Origin: Burkholderia sp. USMB20
GTDB lineage: Bacteria > Pseudomonadota > Gammaproteobacteria > Burkholderiales > Burkholderiaceae
Direction of reading: 5' to 3'
DNA: 64,000 bases
Assembly (NCBI RefSeq): GCF_000949135.2
Contig: NZ_JTAN02000014.1
Location: 114,656 to 178,655, forward strand
Shown: positions 26,702 through 33,786 of the stretch, one piece after another
Position numbering within the stretch: position 1 is the stretch's first letter
How the letters are laid out: every line of letters starts with the position of its first letter
Notes under the pieces: generated by a model
Seen by the model: the letters and a program-made list of their open reading frames with translations, nothing else
What the model was told of the DNA's origin: nothing
Database searches by the model: none
Program-made: the position numbers and the translations under genes

Positions 26702-26707
26702 TATAAT
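26702..26707 (+). promoter_or_regulatory. Candidate -10 box of accessory-gene promoter
   Basis: A perfect TATAAT in an otherwise GC-rich genome lies 51 bases upstream of the next start codon and downstream of the lysis terminator. No convincing -35 box is seen at the optimal distance (TTTACA at 26,672 is too far), so the promoter could be weak or activator-dependent. Independent transcription of the accessory region from here would fit expression in the lysogen. Confidence 0.4.
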
Positions 26708-26758
26708 TTCTCCGGACGCAAGTAGTCAGTCAATAATGCATATGAGTGAGACCTACGC

Positions 26759-27487
26759 ATGGAAAGCAAGACCAAGCTAGCGACGTTTGCTGTGGCGTAC
26801 GGCCTGTGTATCGCAACTTGCTACCTGTGGACGTACTGGGGCGCGTTTGGCATCAATGTGTTCGAGTATGCGAGCTTCAGCGACGTGGCGACTAGGGCGA
26901 TTCTTCCGGTGGCGGCCGCGTTTGTGCCTTTGGCTGTCGGCTCTGGTATTGCAGAAATCTCTCCATTAAGGCAAGTATTCCCAGCCGGCGGTGGGCGAGA
27001 CACCCGCGTGGGTGTCTTCGTGAACAATCACACGCGCCTTCTATCCGGACTCAGCATAATCGTGGGGGGCGCCGTCCTCGGGCTATCGAATAGCCCATTG
27101 CGCTGGCTGTTAGCAACGCCATTCTTTTTGCCGTTGGTGATGGCACTCGAATCTCATCCGCTAATGGCCGATCTCCTCCCGGATGGAAAGGTGCGAAGCG
27201 TGCTGATACCGTTGGGGATATTGGCTCTTTTTGCCGCAGCGGCAAGTGGGGCACTAAGCGCCGAGCAAATCCTACGCGGTAAAAGTGATCGCGTGGTCGA
27301 CGAGTCAACCGTAAGAGTTCCCCTCAAGGCAACGGAAGCCCACCCGGTCGAATACATTGGCTACGTGGGGGGCACGTACTTCCTGTACGAAACGCAAACG
27401 CGAAGCGTGGTTATCTTAAAGCAGACCGATCACGACGCTATCGTATTGAAGCCTAAAATCGTATCGGACGCACAAACGTCAGACTGA
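26759..27487 (+). CDS. Multi-pass membrane protein of unknown function
   Basis: The 242-aa product has about five hydrophobic segments (residues 7-27, 47-68, 93-110, 112-130 and 145-168), with YWGAFGINVFEYASFSDV after the first. The C-terminal 70 residues form a soluble beta-rich domain (VEYIGYVGGTYFLYETQ, RSVVILKQTDHDAIVLK). I recall similar uncharacterised membrane proteins but no function. It lies after the lysis terminator and upstream of a HEPN-type gene, 23 bases apart, so both may be one operon. Role as a superinfection-exclusion or effector protein is only inference. Confidence 0.7.
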   Translation: MESKTKLATFAVAYGLCIATCYLWTYWGAFGINVFEYASFSDVATRAILPVAAAFVPLAVGSGIAEISPLRQVFPAGGGRDTRVGVFVNNHTRLLSGLSIIVGGAVLGLSNSPLRWLLATPFFLPLVMALESHPLMADLLPDGKVRSVLIPLGILALFAAAASGALSAEQILRGKSDRVVDESTVRVPLKATEAHPVEYIGYVGGTYFLYETQTRSVVILKQTDHDAIVLKPKIVSDAQTSD

Positions 27488-27510
27488 AAGATTAATCGGG
27501 GGCTACAGAA

Positions 27511-28767
27511 ATGAACGTAATGATGTCGGTCGTCTGCGACACTTGTGAGGTCCAGACCAACCTTCGTGTTGGAATGTCGAATCGAGACGTCCAGCCATTT
27601 CGCTTTTGCTGTCCGTCGTGCGGCTCACCGATTGACTTCACGCTTGGCGAGAGACCCGGCGAGGGTAAGGATCTAGCCGGCGCCCACGAAATTCCAGCGG
27701 ACGGGCCTTTCGATGATGCGACGCACTTTGTCGACCTGCATCTGGATTTTCCAGTTAAGTTTGGCAAGTATATCATGGGCCATACGCCATTCATGATGGC
27801 GCTTCAGCAAATTGGCGCCGAAAGATTTCAGCTTCATAACGAGAGGCTGAACGAGTTGAATTTGGTCTATAAGGTGCAGGCCGAAATACGGAACCTGATA
27901 AGGTTGTACTCCGGCAAGGACAAGCAGCTTTTCACGGGCAAGGTCGAGAAGTTCCTGAAAACGAAACTCAAATCGAGCCGTCCGCAAGATATCAATGCAG
28001 GGTTGTACCTTCTTGTGTCGTTCGCCTTCAAACCGTTCGTGAATATTCACAGCGTGAAGGAGGTGGCTGAGGGCTATCCGAATTTTCTGATGTATCTTTC
28101 CGGCAAGGATAAGGCGAAGATCGACGGCTTTATTGATCACTTGGTCGACACTGGTTTTTTGCGTAACGTTCAGCTTGACGGGCTTGAACTTTACCCGGCG
28201 ATTCTCGACGCAGAGTTGGCTCTGCGCCCCGCGCTGATGCTTGATTTTGACGACACGTACCAACCCGGTGGTTTGTCGCCGGCTCGGGTTTCTACCGATA
28301 AGTTCAACCAGTACAAGGATTTATACAAGGACGTTGCGGAGGTCATCAACCGTCAGTTGGTGATCGTCGCAGGCTTAAACAATCTGCTGCATCGCGGTGG
28401 CTATGATTCATTTCCTGACCTTGGGCCGAAGAGAAGGGCGCCGAAGTCGTTGCACGAGTATGCAGATGTGTCGCTCGGCGCGAAGCCCGAATGGCTAGAC
28501 AATTGTTGGTTCTTCTTCGATAAGGATGCAGTCGACAACCAGTTGCGCAACGCAATAGCACATTACAAGGCGGAGTATGACGAGACAACGCAACTCATCA
28601 CGTATTACCCAAAGCTGGAGGGTATGGAGCAAGAGAAGGCACAGACGATGTACTTTCTCGATTTCATGCGTAAGCTGCTCTGCGCTTTTCGAGAGATGAA
28701 CTACTTGCATCACCTTGTCAAATCAATCTATTTCTACAGAATTTTGATTCAAAAGAAGGGCGATTGA
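27511..28767 (+). CDS. Zinc-ribbon protein with C-terminal HEPN-type motif
   Basis: The 418-aa protein begins with a zinc ribbon (C9-x2-C12, and C34-x2-C37). A central helical part (residues 100-330) follows. Near the C-terminus the motif RNAIAH (R346, H351) in a helical setting fits the Rx4H signature of HEPN RNases, many of which act in toxin-antitoxin and abortive infection systems. I cannot assign a named family. The gene is 23 bases downstream of the membrane protein. The HEPN call rests on one motif and predicted helicity. Confidence 0.65.
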   Translation: MNVMMSVVCDTCEVQTNLRVGMSNRDVQPFRFCCPSCGSPIDFTLGERPGEGKDLAGAHEIPADGPFDDATHFVDLHLDFPVKFGKYIMGHTPFMMALQQIGAERFQLHNERLNELNLVYKVQAEIRNLIRLYSGKDKQLFTGKVEKFLKTKLKSSRPQDINAGLYLLVSFAFKPFVNIHSVKEVAEGYPNFLMYLSGKDKAKIDGFIDHLVDTGFLRNVQLDGLELYPAILDAELALRPALMLDFDDTYQPGGLSPARVSTDKFNQYKDLYKDVAEVINRQLVIVAGLNNLLHRGGYDSFPDLGPKRRAPKSLHEYADVSLGAKPEWLDNCWFFFDKDAVDNQLRNAIAHYKAEYDETTQLITYYPKLEGMEQEKAQTMYFLDFMRKLLCAFREMNYLHHLVKSIYFYRILIQKKGD

Positions 28768-28920
28768 GCTGGATGTGGAAAACAATCAAGTGCCTTGAAT
28801 AAAATGCGATCTAGATAGATACTTGCCAATTTTTACATTATTACGGTAGGGCGTAGGAGCTCGTGTAAGGCAGTCTATCAACCGCTTGGTTTTTGTCTCC
28901 AAAACGCAGGGTTTTAATTC

Positions 28921-29649
28921 ATGCCATTAAGTTCAAATACTCTTACACACTTCACTCGGGAAAAAGAAGCGCTTTTCGGCATTCTTGAAGGGTACTTCAA
29001 GGTTTTTTTCTGCAAGGAAGTTGTTCGTTTGACGCAGGGAAAGCGTTGGAGCTTTTATGCTCCAATGGTTAGCTTTTGCGACATTCCAATGTCTGAAATC
29101 AAAGATCACATCAGAAAGTATGGTTCGTATGGAATCGGGTTAACAAAGGAATGGGCCATGCGAAATGGGTTAAATCCCGTGCTTTACGTTGCTCCTAACT
29201 CGTTGCTCTCTGCGAGTTATAGGAATGCAATGCGCGATTCATTAGATGCGCCGGAGGGTGGCGCGGTGGGGTTGGCATTTCTGGATGTTTTGCGGTATAT
29301 GAAAAACTACGAAGGCCCTTTGGAGCGTAAAGTCGAGACCCTCGAGAATTACAGATTTTCGGACGAGCGGGAGTGGAGGTATTCGCCGCCGCGTTCTGAT
29401 AACAAGCGAGTAATTGTTTCGGTACCTAAATACGAAGAAAAACCGGAAGAATTTTATGGCATGTATAGTGATTGCCGGCTCGAATTTTCGCCCAATGATA
29501 TAAAATATATTATCATAAATGACGACTCTGAAATAAGGGAGGTGATAAATCATTTGCGCGATGCAAACGGGAGAAAGCACTCGCTTGATGAAATTGAGCG
29601 CCTTACGAGTAGAATTTTAACGACCGAGCAGATAAAAGGGGACTTCTGA
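28921..29649 (+). CDS. AbiGi-like (abortive phage resistance) protein
   Basis: The 242-aa product matches my memory of the AbiGi family (formerly a DUF, Pfam AbiGi): NTLTHFTREKEALFGILEGYF, MVSFCDIPMSEIKDHIRKYGSYGIGL, and a late DEREWRY. AbiGi was described as the antitoxin half of the lactococcal AbiG pair; no AbiGii toxin is adjacent here. The HFT...IL..G and DEREWR features also recall ADP-ribosyltransferase-like proteins. It is clearly richer in AT than its surroundings, indicating recent acquisition. It is preceded by 150 AT-rich bases that may hold its promoter. Confidence 0.75.
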   Translation: MPLSSNTLTHFTREKEALFGILEGYFKVFFCKEVVRLTQGKRWSFYAPMVSFCDIPMSEIKDHIRKYGSYGIGLTKEWAMRNGLNPVLYVAPNSLLSASYRNAMRDSLDAPEGGAVGLAFLDVLRYMKNYEGPLERKVETLENYRFSDEREWRYSPPRSDNKRVIVSVPKYEEKPEEFYGMYSDCRLEFSPNDIKYIIINDDSEIREVINHLRDANGRKHSLDEIERLTSRILTTEQIKGDF

Positions 29650-30008
29650 TAGTAACTTGTGCCAGCGCTGTATTTGAAGCAGTGCGGCCTATTACTACGA
29701 TTGAGATGCGGCTTTGCGTGGGGTGCCGTGCCAGCAAAGCCATCCTGTAACCCATGCATCGACGTTCCTAAGCATCCCCTGTTCAAGGCTCGCCACTTCC
29801 GCCTCCGGCTGGCGAGCGACATCCCGGGTGTCTACTCGGAACCGTTCTTGCGGCAGTCGCGGGTAACATCGACCACGCCCGCGTCGAACTCCACCGGACC
29901 GTCGTTCGCTGAACCTATAGCGAGGGTGAAGTGGGATGCTATATGTCGGATAATAAAGTGGATGCGATAGACAAAAGGCGGGGTGCGCGGTCGTGCACGC
30001 GTCGCTGG
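29650..30008. other. Gap with no convincing gene
   Basis: This 359-base stretch between the AbiGi-like gene and the minus-strand gene has open frames on both strands, but none has a ribosome binding site, recognisable domain or plausible codon use. It may be a remnant of a lost gene. GC returns to the phage average here. Confidence 0.45.
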
Positions 30009-30341
30009 TCACCGCGTCTTCGGGCGCGATGCCTTGAGGGCAGCGGCACGCTGACGCCGACGCTCGGCGCGCTTCGTCAACCACTCGACGATCCGGCCGT
30101 GTCGCGCGACGGCGTTTTCGTATCCATAGGTGTTGGCGGTTCGATACACGTGGCCCGGTTCAAACACATAGTGAACGAAAGGCGGCTCCGCGCCATCGCT
30201 TGCATAGCCGAGGAAAATCGTCCAGACGCGCGTGTTCTCTGCAACGGTCGTGTCTCCGATATCTTGATCCTCGTGCTTGCAACGCGTCTCTAGGTCGACC
30301 TCGACGGGTTCGTGCTGGTCGTTCAATATGTAATGGGGCAC
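30009..30341 (-). CDS. Conserved-type hypothetical phage protein (110 aa)
   Basis: The probable start is the GTG at 30,341 (MVPHYILNDQHEPVEVDLET). The product has TRVWTIFLGYASDG and PFVHYVFEPGHVYRTANTYG, then a basic C-terminus (WLTKRAERRRQRAAALKAS). Similar small proteins of the form 'H/YYI.N..HEPV.VD....W' with 'V.T.FLG' occur in many phages, judged from memory, with no known role. It runs opposite to all neighbours, so it has its own promoter, in the gap 30,342-30,508. Confidence 0.65.
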   Translation of the reverse strand: MPHYILNDQHEPVEVDLETRCKHEDQDIGDTTVAENTRVWTIFLGYASDGAEPPFVHYVFEPGHVYRTANTYGYENAVARHGRIVEWLTKRAERRRQRAAALKASRPKTR

Positions 30342-30508
30342 GATACACTCAGAACGCTGTATGGATATACAGTTTATCGCGGGGTACGATGGTGCCGTCA
30401 ACTCGAAAAACTGGGGCACGACTGGCGTCTGCGGAAGGAGGGGCGCAGGCCCCGATGAGCATCAAGTGGTGCGATACAGGCGCTGTGTCAACGGCAGACG
30501 GGGCGAAC

Positions 30509-31033
30509 ATGAAAAGGTCAATTCTTGCCGTGCTGATTGCTACGGTATCAATGTACGCTTCGGCGTTTGACGTCGACGGCTTCCGGACTGGCATGAGCGT
30601 GAACGAAGTGGCTACGATCGTGCGCGGGCAGGGCTGGGAGCTTGGCGCGAACAAGATGATTGCTGGCCTGTATACGGAGGCCCACTATGGCGCGGACGGT
30701 AAGGTAGCCGAGCTTGGTCCTGAGAATTTCTCATTCTGCAATGGCCGGCTTATCGCATACTCCCGGGAACTGGACTTCGATACGGAGTATGTGTCGCAGC
30801 TGCGCGAAATGATCGCAAGATACGGAAGTCAGCCGATGGTTGAAGTTAGGCAACAGACATGGAGTGGCCCGGGTGGTGGCTATATCTCTAGCGTTGCGAC
30901 TAAGTGGTCCGTCGGCCGCGAACGTGTCGAAATATCATTCATACCAGAGGGGCGTACCGGCAATGGGGCGCTGAAGAACTATCGAGGCGCGCACATATCC
31001 TACGTTTTCCCCGGGCAGTGCCCCGCGCATTGA
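30509..31033 (+). CDS. Secreted/periplasmic hypothetical protein
   Basis: The 174-aa product begins with a Sec signal peptide (MKRSILAVLIATVSMYASA, cleavage before FDV). The mature part has FRTGMSVNEVATIVRGQGW, like the SmpA/OmlA-type or DUF-like 'G-M-s--eV---l' pattern of periplasmic proteins, then ELGPENFSFCNGRLIAYSREL. A start at 30,455 would place 18 more residues before the signal peptide and is less likely. Exported phage-encoded proteins may alter the envelope of the lysogen. Function unknown. Confidence 0.65.
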   Translation: MKRSILAVLIATVSMYASAFDVDGFRTGMSVNEVATIVRGQGWELGANKMIAGLYTEAHYGADGKVAELGPENFSFCNGRLIAYSRELDFDTEYVSQLREMIARYGSQPMVEVRQQTWSGPGGGYISSVATKWSVGRERVEISFIPEGRTGNGALKNYRGAHISYVFPGQCPAH

Positions 31034-31062
31034 GTGATGGGACAACGTGGAGGGAGTGGGCC

Positions 31063-31740
31063 GTGTGCACGAATTACGTCGCGCCGGGCGAGGATGCTGG
31101 TCTGAGCGAACTGAAGATCAACAGCTTCATCGACCTGTACCGCTGGACGCCGTGGAAGCCGGAAATATATCAAGACTATGCGGCTCCCATCGTCGCAAGT
31201 GTCGAGGGGCAATTCAAACCGCTGATTGCAGGGTTCGGATTCTGGCCGCGCGCATTGCAGAAAGCCAATTTCGAGAAGGCGAAAGCCCAAGGGCGTAAGC
31301 CGCCGATAATGCGCTCGACAATGAATGTGCGCGACGACAACATCGGGAAGTCGCCGTTATACGCGCCTGCATGGCGCGCGGGGCGTCGCTGCCTGATTCC
31401 TGCCGCCTGGATTTATGAGCCGAATTGGGAGACGGGCAAGCATATCCGCTATCGGATCGGCCTCGCCGGATGGCGGCCGTTGTGCGTCGCCGGCATCTGG
31501 CGAACGCTCGCGTATGAGGACGGCTCCGAGCATCACACGATGGCGATGATTACGGTCAATGCCGATGAGCACCCGATCATGAAACACATGCACCGACCCG
31601 GCGACGAGAAACGCTCGGTCGTAATCCTGCGGCCGGAAGATTGGGAGGAATGGCTGACGACGACGAATGTTGAAGCCGCCCGCGCGATGCTACAGCTATA
31701 TCCGGCGGATGACATGGCTGCTGAGCCTGCAATTTCTTGA
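31063..31740 (+). CDS. SRAP domain protein (YedK/HMCES-like)
   Basis: The 225-aa protein is an SOS-response-associated peptidase-type (SRAP) protein, which forms a covalent link with abasic sites in single-stranded DNA. The catalytic Cys2 follows the start Met; N88 (RSTMNVR), E119 (WIYEPN) and H175 (KHMHRP) match the known active-site set. GTG start at 31,063 with GGAGGGAG upstream is forced by the need for Cys at position 2. Phage copies probably protect replicating DNA or counter base excision. Intact. Confidence 0.92.
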   Translation: MCTNYVAPGEDAGLSELKINSFIDLYRWTPWKPEIYQDYAAPIVASVEGQFKPLIAGFGFWPRALQKANFEKAKAQGRKPPIMRSTMNVRDDNIGKSPLYAPAWRAGRRCLIPAAWIYEPNWETGKHIRYRIGLAGWRPLCVAGIWRTLAYEDGSEHHTMAMITVNADEHPIMKHMHRPGDEKRSVVILRPEDWEEWLTTTNVEAARAMLQLYPADDMAAEPAIS

Positions 31741-31795
31741 TAGCCGGCGATGTTGCTATCCACGCCACCACAATAATTCCGGAGGAGGTCAATGC

Positions 31796-32308
31796 ATGTT
31801 TGAACAGTTGCTGCCGATAGATTCTGATCTGGTGACCGGCTTTATGGGGGTTTTCTCGCGCTACGAATATGCGTTGAAGAATTCCGGTTTCGCAAACGGT
31901 GGCGAAGAGGAGGTAAGGCCGAACTGGGATGCATTCGCCCGAGACATCGCTGACGAATTTGACAGGCTCGACAAGCCCCGTTTTCGCGAGGCTGTCGACT
32001 ATCTCGTGACATCCCCGCCGCGAAAGCAAGTGCTTATCGGTCAGAGGTTGGAGTGGAAAGAATCCCCGCCCAATGGGGCGGCCCGCGTTTCGAGTCAAGC
32101 CTTGCTGATGGTCAGGCGAGTGAGAAATAACCTCTGCCACGGGGGGAAGTACTGGATACCGGACGATGAACGCAGAGGCCGTAACGAAAAGTTGGTGAAG
32201 GCTTCGCTCGCGGTTCTGCTTGCTTGTTTGCCGTTGAATGCTGATGTGCGCGACACATTCGGCCCACTCTTTGACGACGCAGACCGTCTGTGCCGGCTGG
32301 CGGCATAG
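31796..32308 (+). CDS. Small HEPN-type protein (RNNLCH motif)
   Basis: The 170-aa protein contains VRNNLCHGGKYW (R110, H115), a form of the HEPN Rx4H signature in which RNN-L-H-GGK is strongly conserved in a group of HEPN proteins linked to mobile elements. The rest is helical (ALLMVRRV before the motif, ASLAVLLACLPL after). GGAGG precedes the ATG. It may be an RNase toxin or abortive infection effector; no obvious antitoxin (MNT nucleotidyltransferase) gene is adjacent. Lies 55 bases after the SRAP gene. Confidence 0.7.
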   Translation: MFEQLLPIDSDLVTGFMGVFSRYEYALKNSGFANGGEEEVRPNWDAFARDIADEFDRLDKPRFREAVDYLVTSPPRKQVLIGQRLEWKESPPNGAARVSSQALLMVRRVRNNLCHGGKYWIPDDERRGRNEKLVKASLAVLLACLPLNADVRDTFGPLFDDADRLCRLAA

Positions 32309-32542
32309 GCACAGCATGACGTAGTCGTTCGCTGCGCGCTAGCTCCGAAGTGGCGGTGACCGAGGGGCGGCGCACCTACAGGTCGAGCGACTGCTTCTGG
32401 CGGATCGCGGCCGGCTGCTGACCTGCAACGCGCGACCGGCGCAGATTGACCCGAAGCGGCCGGTCACGTTGACCCGTAGCGGACGATCCGGTTTCTCCGG
32501 CAATAATGGTAGATTAGGCTATCGCCTATAAAGGGGGCCTGC
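32309..32542. other. Intergenic region with short repeats
   Basis: No gene is seen. Two near-identical 14-mers, TTGACCCGAAGCGG (32,446-32,459) and TTGACCCGTAGCGG (32,469-32,482), lie 9 bases apart. They resemble fragments of dispersed intergenic repeats. A promoter for the next gene is probably here, but no clear boxes stand out. Confidence 0.45.
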
Positions 32543-33511
32543 ATGGCAGTCCGTCGACTCGAAGATATTCAGCGTGAGGCAATCGGCGCAAGGTCGCGCC
32601 TCTCTATTCAGCGCTGGGAAACAATGCAGTTTGACGTGCAATTGAGGATGGCTTCGCTTAAAAACCTCATTGGCTCTGCTGAAAACGACGAGATTCATCG
32701 TCATGTCGTGGTCGCTTTGATTGCTGCGTTGCAAACCTACTTTCGCGGAACAATTGTTGCCATCACTGACTCTGGTGACGACTATCGCGAGCGAGCAGCG
32801 GAACGCATCACCGAAAAAATTTCGATGAAGGATGCATTGACATGGTTCAGCGGCAAGTCAGTGACGTTCGGGGAGCTTGTAGCGCATGTCGCCTCTTGCA
32901 ATTCGGCGACCGACGTCATGTCGTGGCTAGGCTCGCTGCTGAACTGCAACTTTAGAGACGCCTTAGCGAGTTCGGTCTCCGAGTACGATCAACGTAACGG
33001 GAAGGTGGATCCGCCGCTGATTGTGTCCGACGTTGAGAAGCTGCTCTCTGAACTCAGCGAAACCTTCAGGTTGCGACATATCCTTGCACATGAAGCCGCG
33101 ACTAGTTTGCAAATAGATGCTGACGCCTGCAGAACTATGTGGAATGCAGTGCAGACGTTGCTTCGCGGCACTAACGCTGTGTTGTGGGCGACGGTCTATA
33201 AGAAACTCCCGTTGACGCAGGCTGAAATGACAAAACACGCCTATGCAGACGTTCTAGAGGCGAGGAAGGAGTTAGCCGAAATACTGAGGCACGCGCGAAA
33301 TCTTGCCTGTCGTGATGGTGCGTCCGCATGGCTTCGAGCAACTCACTTTGCTTGGATGAAGGTTATGGCGGATTGGTACAGGAATACATATTGGAAGCTT
33401 CAAGGATCAATGTGGCCGGCAGTCTCCGAGGCAGATCGTGCTGCGGCTATTCGTAGCCGCGTGAAGCAGATTTCGCAATGGGTCCAATGGCAGCAACCAG
33501 AGCGACCCTGA
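32543..33511 (+). CDS. HEPN-type protein (RHILAH motif), 322 aa
   Basis: The middle of this protein has FRLRHILAHEA (R178, H183), a classic HEPN Rx4H motif with His after Arg. The N-terminal 150 residues include a second helical block. The C-terminal part (ACRDGASAWLRATHFAW, GSMWPAVSEADRAAAIRSRVKQ) recalls a LprI/DUF1311-like region, a weak resemblance only. GGGGGCC precedes the ATG. It is the last gene of the prophage, next to attR, a frequent site for defence or virulence genes. HEPN identity is by motif only. Confidence 0.7.
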   Translation: MAVRRLEDIQREAIGARSRLSIQRWETMQFDVQLRMASLKNLIGSAENDEIHRHVVVALIAALQTYFRGTIVAITDSGDDYRERAAERITEKISMKDALTWFSGKSVTFGELVAHVASCNSATDVMSWLGSLLNCNFRDALASSVSEYDQRNGKVDPPLIVSDVEKLLSELSETFRLRHILAHEAATSLQIDADACRTMWNAVQTLLRGTNAVLWATVYKKLPLTQAEMTKHAYADVLEARKELAEILRHARNLACRDGASAWLRATHFAWMKVMADWYRNTYWKLQGSMWPAVSEADRAAAIRSRVKQISQWVQWQQPERP

Positions 33512-33560
33512 CGCTGCATCGATTGTCGACCATTCGAAAGCAATGTCGAACGGCCGCTCC

Positions 33561-33612
33561 TGGCCGAACTGAGTCAGACGATCTGACGCTGTCTGTTTGG
33601 TTTAGTCCAGCC
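33561..33612 (+). repeat. 52-bp imperfect direct repeat, right copy
   Basis: Partner of 789-840 (47 of 52 identical, same orientation). It lies between the last prophage gene and attR. The two copies enclose the late and accessory genes, which could allow recombination, though divergence makes this unlikely. Confidence 0.7.
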
Positions 33613-33674
33613 TCATACGAATTTTCGCCCCCATTTATCTCCCATGATGCTATGAAATCCTTTATTTATAGGGG

Positions 33675-33699
33675 TGTTCGAGTCCGGCCTCACGCACCA
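33675..33699 (+). other. Candidate attR: 3' end of a tRNA gene
   Basis: The sequence TGTTCGAGTCCGGCC begins like a tRNA T-arm: TTCGAGT (33,677-33,683) is a T-loop, CCGGC the T-stem 3' side, CTCACGC the acceptor strand, A the discriminator and CCA the end (33,697-33,699). No complete tRNA precedes it, as the 5' side of the T-stem does not pair. This fits phage integration into a tRNA 3' end, the intact tRNA then lying at attL left of the window. Confidence 0.65.
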
Positions 33700-33732
33700 C
33701 GAAGTCGAACGGGCTCCGCCCAAGGGCCGTTC

Positions 33733-33770
33733 AAAAAAAAGCGCCGCGCGTCGACCGACCGCGGCGCTTT
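33733..33770 (-). terminator. Terminator of the minus-strand membrane protein gene
   Basis: The stem GCGCCGCG / CGCGGCGC (33,741-33,748 and 33,760-33,767) is preceded on the plus strand by eight A, giving a U-run on the minus-strand transcript. It ends transcription from the host gene to the right and protects the prophage end. Confidence 0.8.
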
Positions 33771-33786
33771 GTCGTTCCGCGCGCGC

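Larger units (their letters stand above)
1..33699. mobile_element. Prophage (late genes and accessory region), left end outside window
   Basis: Contiguous lambda/HK97-like packaging, head, tail and lysis genes run left to right from about 1 kb to 26.5 kb, followed by accessory genes to 33.5 kb. There is no integrase, repressor or replication gene in the window, so the element must begin left of base 1. The right boundary is placed at a tRNA 3'-end-like sequence ending in CCA at 33,699, after which typical Burkholderia chromosomal genes begin. Base composition is visibly lower in GC than the host part, most clearly at 28.8-29.6 kb. All structural genes seem intact, so the phage may be functional, but that cannot be proven without the left half. 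Confidence 0.93.

Noticed and set aside
26547-26780. Short plus-strand frame after the lysis terminator
   Set aside because: It begins inside the region just after the terminator, lacks a ribosome binding site, has no recognisable sequence and overlaps the start of the membrane-protein gene.
29659-29970. Plus-strand frame of 103 codons after the AbiGi-like gene
   Set aside because: Cysteine-rich, disordered product, no ribosome binding site and no family resemblance.
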